NCBI RefSeq assembly: GCF_043290135.1
Contig: NC_134700.1
Location: forward strand, 238,624,088 to 238,688,087
Reading direction: 5' to 3'
DNA: 64,000 bases
Source of the DNA: Rhipicephalus microplus
Lineage: Eukaryota; Arthropoda; Arachnida; Ixodida; Ixodidae
Shown here: piece after piece, positions 55,344-64,000 of the stretch
Layout: each line of letters opens with the position of its first letter
Numbering within the stretch: position 1 is the stretch's first letter
Translations under genes and position numbers: made by a program
Notes under the pieces: model-generated
What the model was told of the DNA's origin: nothing
The model's input: only the letters and a program-made list of their open reading frames with translations
The model's database searches: none

Positions 55344-56180
55344 CCGTACTTATTCAAATATAAGGCGAGGTTTTTTTCCAAAATGCGTAGTCTCAAAGTC
55401 ATACCCCGCCTTATATTCGAAGCTCAGTATACCAATATGCCGATTTTGGTGACAGTTTTGGTTTCCACTGTTCAACCATTTTCAAGCTTTCAAAAGAGCC
55501 CGACAACACTGTTGGAAATATAACAAAGAGATTCCAGAATAACAGGCATAAAATTTTACACAAACACAGGTTGCAAATAGTAAACACTGAGTTTCGGTCG
55601 CTGCAAGGTTATTGAATAGCTCGCGATACAGCAGAGGCCATGGCAGCGGACGCCTTCGACCGTGTGAACATGCTGAGCCAGCAGTAGCCGCTCCAAGCCA
55701 GTAGTAGCCGCAGCCACAAAGCTTGTAAACAAGCCGGGACACCATTTTGCATTTTTTGTTGGAGTGCTGGAGTCCCTGCTGCGAGATTTTCTTTCTCAGT
55801 GCTTGTTTCTTATTTATGCGACCAGCGCAATGGCGAGTCGTCGTTGCCACTACGTGCAGCCTTCAAGAGGAAAGTCGTAGCAGAGGCGGAAGCCACTGGA
55901 AACTGCGCGGCGGGTCGGAAGTTCGACGTTCTGGAAAACAACGTGCGTCGTTGGCGCAAACAGAAGATGGCGCTCTTAGCATGCGCCGCTGCGAGGAAGG
56001 CTTTCCGTGGCCCGCGAGAGAGAGTGTTTCCCGAAGTGGAAAAAGTGCTGACGGACTCTGTCAAAGAGAGAAGATGCCGCGATTTGGCCGTTACTGCTGG
56101 CATCGTGCAGATGAAGACGTGCATGCCGCTTCTGAAGTCTGACATTTTTACGACTTGCTGCGACTATTGTGAAAATACGG
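55344..56180 (+). mobile_element. Deleted pogo derivative (837 bp)
   Basis: The ends are CCGTACTTATTCAAATATAA (left) and, as complement, CCGTATTTTCACAATAGTC (right). TA lies at 55342-55343 and 56181-56182. It carries only the N-terminal part of a transposase, so it is an internal deletion product that would depend on another element. It lies 159 bases downstream of the pogo element at 53011. Confidence 0.75.
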
Positions 56181-56185
56181 TATAG
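55799..56185 (+). pseudogene. N-terminal DNA-binding part of a pogo-type transposase
   Basis: It reads AAFKRKVVAEAEATGNCAAG and then RKFDVLENNVRRWRKQK, a helix-turn-helix like that of POGK-type proteins. FRGPRERVFPEVEKVL follows. The frame then passes without catalytic motifs into the right end of the element and stops at 56185. The catalytic domain is absent. Confidence 0.7.
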
Positions 56186-56811
56186 CTATGGTGGCTAGAG
56201 GAGGAGGTGTCGGCATCGGTCCGTCGGTGATGCAGCATTTTTTTCATGACGCGTCGCCAACGGCATCACTGTTTTAATGGTGGTGTCAATGCAACAGCGC
56301 ATCTGTCGGGCGAGATTGCCAACAACACCGGCACTCGCCGTATATGAGCATGACAGTGAATTTGGGTGTGAAGAAACGTGACGTGTTTATCGCTCACTAA
56401 CAATGCTACATACGTTTATCTGCAGCGAAAAACTCTACATACATCTCTCGCTCCCCAAAAAATGGACATTTATTTCGCAAAAGACGTGACAGGCGTTTTT
56501 CGTTTTAGTGGACAGCAAGCTCTAACAGCGCTTGGTGACTAGGCAATTTGAAAACGCAGGTTTTCCGCGGAGCACCATTGGTATTTCATTGAAATGCTGG
56601 CAGCGGTGTGTGGGCTGGCAATTCTTTGCAAATAACAAAAACCAGATGACCAGTCCGATGCGCCCACAAGCGTCTTCATGTCTTTTTGTCTCATGTGGTG
56701 GCCACCCACACTCCTGCATGATGTGCCTCATACATATGAGAGTCTGTTAAATACTATAAAACATTTACAAAGCAGTAATGAGTCATCGTTTCCCAGATTT
56801 CTAATGGTGTA

Positions 56812-57993
56812 CAGTCGAACTCCACTACAACGAACGACGCCTCAACGAAATTTTCGGTACAACCAAAAATTCACGATTCGCCGTTGGCATTCTATCGTAA
56901 TCAATGCATAAATATTGTCGTCACAACAAACACTTTTTCTTCTGCCATCCGGCTTCAACGAAATTCGACGATGAAATTCCAGGCTCAGATATTTATTGCT
57001 ATACAGTAAACACAGTCTTTAACATTTTGATGCATTTTCAGAACTTCAAGATATGTCGACGAAGTCTAAAACATGCGTTGGCACCACCAGAAACCGTTGC
57101 TGTTCAGCAAGCATGGGCGCCCCCATGGGATTGCAATAAGACTGCTCTGCTTTTGCTACTGACTTGCTTTTGAGCCGAAGACTATCCAAAGCTGAAGCTC
57201 AGTCTCTCAGTTCATGGTTTTTTTACGCAGCTTAGCGGAACAATGCCTTTTTCGATGCCAATGCATGTAATTTCGATCACGCTTGCCCATTGTGGTAGCA
57301 GAGCAGCTGTTCGTCTACATTATCAACAAAATCGGTTAGCTGCGAGTGGTGGATGATAAGAATGACATAGAATAAGGCAAAAGTCACCGCTCCGCCATAC
57401 CCTGCTTTCATCTCGGCATTGTCGGATACACTTTGACGGCGGACAGTTGCTGGTGTCAACGTGTTAATGCAGCTGTTTGGTTCGTCCACGAAAGCGATTG
57501 TAGGCCTTGTTTCAGCGTGCTTTTCACTAAGGCCTCACGATGCATGGGCGAGAGTCACGTCGTGACGCTGCTGAGAAGCCCCGCCGCGGTGGTCTAGTGG
57601 CTAAGGTACTCGGTTGCGTGATCGAATTCCAGCTGCGGTGGATGCATTTCGAATAGAGGCGGAAATGTTGTAGGTCCGCGTGCTCAGATTTGGCTGCACA
57701 TTAAAGAACCCCAGGCGGTCGAAATTTTCAGAGCCCTCCTCTATGCCGTCTTTCATAATCTTATGGTGGTTTTGGGACGTTAAACCTCACATATCAATCA
57801 ATCAATCAATGCCGCTGGAAAAGAATAGGAACAGTGGACACTTTTTGAATTTTGAGAATAAACGTTTTTTTTGTTTTGCTAGCTCAGATCAGCTATAATT
57901 TTTGGATTTCTCTAATTGTTCTACAAGAAAATTTTTGCTTTAACGAACTTTTTTCCACATCCCGTCAGTTTTTGTTGTAGCGGGGTTTGACTG
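56812..57993. mobile_element. Large MITE or Tigger remnant with a nested Ruka SINE
   Basis: The left end is CAGTCGAACTCCACTACAAC, and the complement of the right end is CAGTCAAACCCCGCTACAAC. TA precedes the left end; the right one is not preserved. There is no intact transposase. A Ruka SINE lies inside at 57578-57810. Confidence 0.7.
57578..57810 (+). mobile_element. Ruka-type SINE nested in the MITE
   Basis: GCCCCGCCGCGGTGGTCTAG begins the tRNA-like head, which has lost part of the anticodon region but keeps GTGATCGAATTCC. The body and an (ATCA)n tail follow. Target duplications are not clear. Confidence 0.85.
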
Positions 57994-58223
57994 TTGTAGT
58001 GTTCCTTCATCCCTCTCAAAAGTAACTGGTCCAGATGTTTTCTATTAGAGCATGACACCAGGCATTGCGAGTAAAGACATGCTGTTTACATAGCAAAAAG
58101 TGATGGCAAGGCAGTGAATTGCCTATGTTTCTGGTTATTGCCATAGTACTACGAAAACATTGATTTGAGATAGGTTGCCCGAAAAAATAATTCATGCGGA
58201 GAGATTTAGTTGCATGTACAATA

Positions 58224-58542
58224 GACACTCAGTTAATGGAAGTCCGTGAAATGAAACTGCTGCTTAAATGGAACAATTGCCTCTGATATGATTCATTTTG
58301 TGCTTGTATTCTGCACCCCTGTTCATCTTTCAGTAAATGGAACTTATATTAAATAGAACACATTGAAACATGTGGAGTTGCACTTGCAAATGTCCTGAGG
58401 CAAGTGCGACACAATCGTTCTGAGCCCGAGCCATTTCAACCTTTTCTATGACTAGTAGCGTCCTCCAGTCGACACGGGCACCAACACCTACGTAACAATA
58501 TTTTCCCGGTACCTTCAGGTTTCATTTAATGAAAGTCCACTG
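58224..58542. mobile_element. Possible TA-flanked MITE
   Basis: GTTAATGGAAGTCC near the left end and CATTTAATGAAAGTCCACTG at the right end could be diverged terminal repeats. TA lies at both sides. The two ends align only loosely, so the call is weak. Confidence 0.35.
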
Positions 58543-58636
58543 TATTTCTTTTGTCCTGTGTTGTTGGTCACAGGGACTAAATGCACAGACTGGCAGTTCT
58601 AAGTAAACCTCTACTTGAAAGGGTGGCAGATTTAGC

Positions 58637-58720
58637 ATGTTGTCAGAGCATGATGTTTACGGGTCTTGCCTGAACTCAGAATTAATAGAGGAGGAGAATC
58701 AAGCTGTTGAAGACAATAAG
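58637..58720 (+). CDS. Possible alternative first exon of the scaffold gene
   Basis: From the ATG at 58637 the sequence reads MLSEHDVYGSCLNSELIEEE and then NQAVEDNK, ending at a GTGAGC donor in phase 0. This would splice in frame to exon 5 and give a continuous heptad-like coiled coil without the PDZ domain. As an internal exon it does not fit: no upstream AG gives an open frame from exon 4. I have no transcript evidence. Confidence 0.3.
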
Positions 58721-59005
58721 GTGAGCACTCACCTTGTTGTGTTTAGCTGCTTTTATTTATATTTCAGTTTTCTTTTACTCACTTTAGGTTGTGCTGAGAT
58801 ACTCAGTCTGCTTATGGTCGTGGGGCCGAAATAGACGTTATGTATTACTTGGAAGGGGTGTGTTACCATATGGCATCACCTGCATTGACATACTCATTGA
58901 TAGCCAGCCCCATTTTAAACTTCTTTCGACCCTTTGGCGACAGCACCTGTAAAAATTGATGTGAATCTTATCTGTGGTCGTTGCTGTGTGCACACACTTT
59001 TCCAG

Positions 59006-59295
59006 AGAGTCCTCCAGGATAAGATCACAGAGCTGAAAGGCCTCTGCGAAAAAGAGCAGCAGCTATTGGAGAGTTGGCGTGAGAAAGGCATTCACGTGCC
59101 GACAGTTGTGGCTTGCAACGGTATGCAGCAGCCCAGAGACTCGAGTAGCCAATCTTCTTGGCAGCGTGAAGATGATGCTCTGACGTCAGCCACACGCATC
59201 CTGTCTTCGTCTATGTGGAACAGACACAGCTTCAAGATCTCTTCTATGCGCTCTGACCGCAGTTTCAATCAGCTGGCACCTACTGTTACAGAAGG
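59006..59295 (+). CDS. Tamalin/GRASP/CYTIP-like scaffold protein, exon 5 (leucine zipper and Ser-rich tail)
   Basis: A 290-base exon after CACACACTTTTCCAG, phase 0 in and phase 2 out (donor GTAAGT at 59296). It encodes RVLQDKITELKGLCEKEQQL, completing the zipper begun in exon 4. The spacing of the joined zipper matches that of the vertebrate proteins with no gap. A Ser-rich region follows, with RILSSSMWNRHSFKISSMRS and DRSFNQLAPTVTEG. Ser/Arg spacing suggests phosphorylation sites, but I cannot identify a specific motif. An alternative acceptor at 59018 would drop four residues in frame. The gene continues to the right. Confidence 0.88.
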
Positions 59296-59514
59296 GTAAG
59301 TAAATGGTGTTCCTTCTTGCCAGATTTTAGGGGTCGTCACCTCAGGCTCACTGGCATCTAGGGGTCGCTGGCGTCGTCACGAGCGTCTTTATTTTTCTGT
59401 GACCAAGTGACACGATAATGAAGGTGCCCCTGTGATTTTGGCCAGTGGCATTTCTCGATTTTGATATATAGGACCTGTGGGGAGTGTCACAATTCATACG
59501 TTTGTAGAACTCTG

Positions 59515-59755
59515 TATTGTACACTGCCGGCCACTGTTAGCGTGAATGCGCAAGTGCGTGGCCGCGCTCTGCGAAGTGCCACTGCCATTAGCGTGGCTGC
59601 GCATCGAAGCAAACCAATGCAGGCGCAGCAGTGCCTGCAGGCGTGGCTTCGCATCATCTGCTACAATGCTCGCTGTCTTGGGCGCATCAAGCTTGCGGTG
59701 CCGTGAAACAAGCATTGCTTACAATGTGACGCATTTCCTACAGCCAGAACAGCCC
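59515..59755 (+). repeat. Unclassified repeat, plus copy (partner at 62402-62632)
   Basis: TACACTGCCGGCCACTGTTAG, then GCCACTGCCATTAGCGTGGC, GTGCCTGCAGGCGTGGCTTC and GTGCCGTGAAACAAGCATTGC occur in order. The same order is found on the minus strand at 62402-62632. Confidence 0.75.
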
Positions 59756-59759
59756 TTAG

Positions 59760-61439
59760 ATTTAGTGTCACAACTTGTAGACCACCAGATTACGAACGTT
59801 AGTGAAGTGCACTTCGCAATAGAAATACTTGAGAAAAATACAGTTTCATTGCTATGAATTGGAGGTAATAGATAGGTATTTTGAGTAGGAAAGGGCAACA
59901 AACTCCATGTTTTTTAAGAATACTTCACAAGGCAGCGCTAGCGTAGACATTTGCGTGTTGGCTCTTACGAGTATGGTGAGCAAGAGAATTTTGCGTGCAT
60001 TTTTAGAGGGAGCGTATTGAGAGTTAGTCATTGGCCATTGTTTTACGGTCTTGATCGCAGGCATGTGATGGCGTGAGTGATATCATCCGATAATATATAA
60101 AACTGTTTACTTTAACACGTATGCAAATCAGTTGCATTAAAATTATTGATCTTTACAACTCACTGAAAAAAAATGTTCATTTCCGTGTTTTATAGACACC
60201 TTTTTCTCATGTGAACAATGAAACGACACATTGGAGCTTTATAAAAAAGAATAGATAGAAAATTCGTTCAAGAACACTAATGGCCAAGAATTTTTATGCT
60301 AAAACAAAATTAGGCTATCTGACACCGCACATACTCGAACTGCTTGTTGATGTAGCAGCATGAATTTGAGCAAAATCTTGGGTCTGCTTTTATACGGTGC
60401 CAAATTAGCACGGATCACAGCTTTGTGATAAATTTGATCTTAAGTGCTTTTTTGCTTCAGTAATGGGTGGCGTCTCCGGTAGCATAAATGACAGCCCTCA
60501 TCCTGCCTGGCCGAGAGCTGTACAGGATGCGCAAAAGCTGCGGTTGGCTTTACAGCGGTCCACAGTGCATCCCGCGAAAGTTGAGAGAGCTGCCGGAGTA
60601 ACATTAACATTTCCATTGTACCCACACATTCTAAATAATATTGAGGTGTAAAGATTGTGCACGCCACTCAAGAATTTACACATACCGAGACTCCAGTATT
60701 GCTCCAACTATTCATGACTTGTGAATGGGGGAGTTTATGAACTGCAAAATAATGTTGCCGCCAGGGTAGGACCCGTTCAGAGGGTATTGTAACATGACGT
60801 CGTCCTGGACTGAGCAGCACATGTCAGCGGTGAACTTGTTCTCTATCCTAGCTATGGTTCTCCAGCCGGTTGGTGGGAGTGCACCCTATAGGCACTCAAA
60901 AACAAACGACCACTGGCTGCTGCTACAAGCTGGGTGAATTCAGGCATATGTCCAAAGGAAAAAGAATGTTTCTTGGGGAGCTTAGCTTTTTTATACAAAC
61001 AAAAATACGGAATTGCGCACCTTTTTGGACATCCTGATATGCATGAACACACTTAGTAAAAGTTTTGAAATTCTAAGAATTGTATTTCAACTTTTGGAGC
61101 ACGAAATTCTGTGTGCCTTCATCTACGAGCTTTCAACACCATTTTTCACGATGGTAGGTGTTGGAGTAATGTGCAGAATTGAGTTTTGGGCGAAGATAAA
61201 ATCTTGAAATGCAATTTCATAAAAGCAGTGGTTGTAATGTCGTACTCCATGCTTACTTCCCAAAACAATGATTGTCCTGGCTGTGAAAACATGGCATTTC
61301 AAAATTTAGTGATATTTAATATTAATAGATCCTAAATAAACTAAATATTGGATATTGTACGTTTAAGCAGTGTACATGACCATGATGGCATACGAAATTT
61401 TGATCTAAACGTACTACATACAAATTTCTCGGCTCATGT
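59760..61439. other. Unannotated sequence
   Basis: AT-rich, without recognised genes. A possible acceptor near 60461 is discussed among the rejected items. Confidence 0.4.
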
Positions 61440-61745
61440 GAGCTGCTTCTCACCAGCAGTTGTTAGAGTTCCACACGCGCTGCTTTTGGTCCCACCTTAT
61501 GGTGAATGTCCACTCGTCGGCTAAGACAGCATTTTGCTACTCGTCAGTGAAGTGCTCATGTTCTTGGGCAAACACTAGGCGCCTTTCTTTGTTGACCACC
61601 GTCACTCTCTATCTTTGGACGGCTCTCCTGTTTTTGAGGCCCCTGAATACAGGCAACGTTTCACTGTTGTATTCGATGCATGCCACTGACTGCCTCGCAA
61701 TTCGCTTAAGTTCTCTGATGGTCGATGCAGCAAAGCCATTTGCCG
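61440..61745 (-). pseudogene. Tc1-type transposase fragment
   Basis: On the minus strand the sequence reads RRLVFAQEHEHFTDE, then ADEWTFTIR and DQKQRVWNSNNC with a stop between, preceded by further stops. WTFTIR followed by DQKQRVW corresponds to STFTTRWDQNQRVW in the Tc1 fragment at 3067. It contains the first catalytic Asp region only. Confidence 0.65.
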
Positions 61746-61767
61746 GATCGAATGCCCCATGGCCATG

Positions 61768-61935
61768 TTGGCTGCATTTCGGTGAAAGTGACATGCTGCA
61801 GGCCCGTGTACTTAGGTTCAGGTGCCTTTCAAAGAACACACGATGAAGAAAATTCCCGGGCACTCTACGACGACATCTCTCATAATCATATTGTTACAGG
61901 ACGCTTGGGGACGTAAACCCTATACATTATTGCAT
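61768..61935 (+). mobile_element. Degenerate 5'-truncated Ruka-type SINE
   Basis: It carries GGCTGCATTTCGGTGAAAGT, the TCTCTCATAATCATATTGTT block and the terminal GGGGACGTAAACCC. It lacks the tRNA-like head and is more diverged than the other copies. It abuts the Tc1 fragment. Confidence 0.6.
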
Positions 61936-62401
61936 CAAGTGCAAGTGTGATACCAGCGTAAGGCCACCTTACAAATTTCCATGGTCAACTAGGTACCTTG
62001 CAAAAATGAGACTACAAGCATCCGTTACGCATACTGCGATATCATGAATATAAGGGAAGCAGTCGCTTTGCGATTGCAACGATACATCGGGACGTGAAAG
62101 TGCACCCATTTGTTTGCATTTTTTTCTTTTCATTTTACAGCAAATGAGATTAGGCTTTATTAGTATTTTGGGTACAACTTCACAGTCTTTCTCCTCTTGC
62201 CGCAAGAGAACCATGAAAATGAAGTAATTTATTTTCATATACAGTGCCGGATAGCTTGAAAATCTGAGAAAAAGCCATAAGTACTCGTTAACTTCAGCAG
62301 TTCTAAAAATGACATATGCGCGTGTATGCGAAGGGACAGTTGTATTTTAGTCAATAAAATGAAGATGGCTTTTGGCACGTCTTTAAAATGGTAAACTAAA
62401 G

Positions 62402-62632
62402 TTGCATGGGCTGCAGAAAATACGTGACATTGTAAGCAAAGTTGTTTCACGGCAGTGCATGCTCGGTGTGCCGAATAGCGCAATCATTGTAGCAGACGAT
62501 GCGAAGCCACGCCTGCAGGCACTGCCACGCCTCCGTAGCTGTGTTTCAATGAATGGCCGCGCTATCGGCAGTGGCGCTTCGGGAAACGCGGACACGTGTT
62601 TACTCTAGCAGTGGACGGCACTGTACATCAAA
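62402..62632 (-). repeat. Unclassified repeat, minus copy
   Basis: On the minus strand: GTACAGTGCCGTCCACTGC, GCGCCACTGCCGATAGCGC, GTGCCTGCAGGCGTGGCTTC and CACTGCCGTGAAACAAC. These are the same landmarks, in the same order, as at 59515-59755. Confidence 0.75.
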
Positions 62633-64000
62633 ATGATGTTGAATGGCCAAAAGTGTGTAGAAATCGGAACGCTCGCTTGATTTTTTTAGTTAGGAAAATG
62701 TAGTATTTTTAAATGTATGGCATTAGGAAATGGTAAAATCATGGAACTTTATTTTCACGTTAATAAACATTTGTGTAGCTGACTGCCACGTAAAACTGCA
62801 TACATTTAGGTCATGTAGGAATAGCTCAGACCGCTTATATAGATAGAAGCAGGGAAAATTGAAAATTAAAGGGTACATGGAGCGACTGAGATATCAAAAT
62901 GTGCTTACCATGAAGCAATTGTGATTTCAAATGTTACACAGCTACAATGGTATATACATGTGAGACACTCAAGTGAGTGCTTTTTTTCTAGAGTATCCTA
63001 CTTATGCAATTATAATTCATATCTTTTTTTCAAGAAAGACTGGTCCTAAAGTCATATGCAAGTTAAAATCTAGTACAAATCAAAACTGGCCCCCTTTACA
63101 GCCTACAGTCAGTGCCAATGAGCAGTGGTAGCAGTTCACTTCTTGGTGGTAACTATGGTGTATATTTTTCACATTCTCTGTGTTGCATGAGTGCAGTGTC
63201 TCCTTTGTTATTGCTTTCTTCAAGTTTGACACTCGCAGCATTTTGCTTCAGAAAAGTGTCCTGTCACAGCAGTCTCAAAGATGTGTTTTGTCTACTATGA
63301 GAAAATCTTTTCTTGTAAGGTTACTCCTCTTTTGGAAGAGAGGGCTACAGCGAGGCTGCCCATTACTCGAGTGAGTCAGAGGTGTGCTTTGGCAACTGGC
63401 CAAAAGTGGAAAATTCGTTTCTGACAGCAAGTAACAAAATAGAGGCTGTCACAGTCTCTTAACAGGAACATTTACGAACCGTACAAATGAGGTCGCCGAT
63501 TTCGTTAGGTAACTCTAGGTGAACAACTTGCAACTTGCACCTTTGTTTCTTTTCTTCTTTTCATTCGCGCTAAGGGTGTGACCATTAGGCCTTCCATTTT
63601 TTTCATCTTTTTTTTTTTCATTATGAAAATCGGGCACCCGTGTAAAAACTGTTATCTTTGTTTCTCACTTAGATTACAATGAATTGGCCTTTTTTTCTGC
63701 TCCAAGACATCTCCAAGCCATTTTTGATGAGCTTCTATTGCTGGCCATTTTTTTCATGACAACACTAACATTTTCTAACATTCTTATGATTTTTAAAAAC
63801 ATTGTGCATTGTAGTTCTTATTTTTCACAATTTGTTCTAAGCCTTATGTTGGATCGGAATATTTGACCATTGTATTTTTTAGCTTAGCGATCATTTGACA
63901 TTATTTTATTACATATTGCTAATTTTTTGTGCTGTTATTGCTGTCTGCATCAATAATTGGTGTTGCCATATACAGGAGGTCCCAATGAATTTTCAGCCTT
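62633..64000. other. Right end of the window, intronic or 3' sequence
   Basis: AT- and T-rich sequence. Apart from the weak exon candidate at 63102-63148, nothing is recognised. Confidence 0.4.
63102..63148 (+). CDS. Candidate exon 6 of the scaffold gene
   Basis: The pyrimidine-rich CCCCTTTACAG ends at 63101. Joining in phase 2 after exon 5 gives LQSVPMSSGSSSLLGG, Ser-rich like the end of exon 5, up to a GTAACT donor-like site. Without a splice the frame stays open to 63300. It is supported only by phase and composition. Confidence 0.25.

Larger units (their letters stand above)
47316..59005 (+). other. Intron 4 of the scaffold gene
   Basis: 11.7 kb, mostly transposons: a GAGTC minisatellite, a near-intact Tigger, a Ruka split by a solo LTR, two pogo elements and two MITEs. 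A possible alternative first exon lies at 58637-58720. Stretches at 48080-48450, 50544-51280, 52325-53008 and 56183-56810 show nothing recognisable. Confidence 0.8.

Noticed and set aside
58630..58720. Internal coding exon of the scaffold gene
   Set aside because: Every AG upstream (58629, 58635, 58646) gives a stop or the wrong phase after exon 4. The gap-free zipper alignment needs exon 4 joined directly to exon 5.
60462..60651. Next exon of the scaffold gene after TTTTGCTTCAG
   Set aside because: Joined in phase 2 after exon 5, it runs into a stop after a few codons.

Overview
The window is nuclear DNA of an arthropod, most likely a hard (probably metastriate) tick. The main reason is that it carries several copies of a tRNA-derived SINE that I recognise as the tick Ruka family. 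It also has tick-like I-superclade LINEs, Tigger/pogo and Tc1 elements, long repeat-filled introns and canonical GT/AG splice sites. No prokaryotic feature, rRNA gene or credible functional tRNA gene was seen.

Layout. Positions 1-10080 hold two related LINEs of the type with an AP-like endonuclease, a reverse transcriptase and an RNase H domain. The first runs off the left edge and abuts a broken Tc1 transposase. The second is full length, with a 10-bp target-site duplication, but is riddled with stops. Positions 10091-19200 are a repeat mosaic: two Ruka SINEs, an unclassified dispersed repeat with a nested LINE tail, a LINE with a twin-priming 5' inversion, palindrome-containing satellite DNA and microsatellites. 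Positions 19208-24684 are a nest of LTR retrotransposons on the minus strand. A Gag-protease-only element with 1.1-kb LTRs, itself disrupted by a hAT-like MITE, sits inside the remains of another element with a 164-bp LTR.

Host genes begin at 25374 with what looks like the last exon of a DEG/ENaC-type channel. A minus-strand frameshifted zinc-binding gene (29209-30446) and a minus-strand C2H2 zinc-finger exon (31199-31486) follow. From 32047 onward the plus strand carries a gene whose five exons (32047-32154, 37553-37672, 40625-40727, 47155-47315, 59006-59295) join in consistent phase. They encode a tamalin/GRASP/CYTIP-like scaffold: a His-rich N-terminus, one class I-type PDZ domain split over three exons, a leucine zipper and a Ser-rich tail. 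Its 3' end lies beyond, or near, the right edge.

The introns of this gene are full of DNA transposons. There are two Tigger elements (41398-43556 and 48453-50541), a POGK-like pogo element (53011-55184), an internally deleted relative (55344-56180) and a MITE (56812-57993). There are also a solo LTR that splits a Ruka copy, a Penelope-like GIY-YIG fragment and an inverted pair of SINE-like repeats. All transposon genes seen are broken, although the Tigger at 48453-50541 is only one homopolymer frameshift away from a long open frame.

No undescribed multi-gene system is evident. The most informative observations are the scaffold-gene structure with a possible alternative coiled-coil-only first exon, several transposon insertion histories readable to the base, and several repeat families I cannot name.
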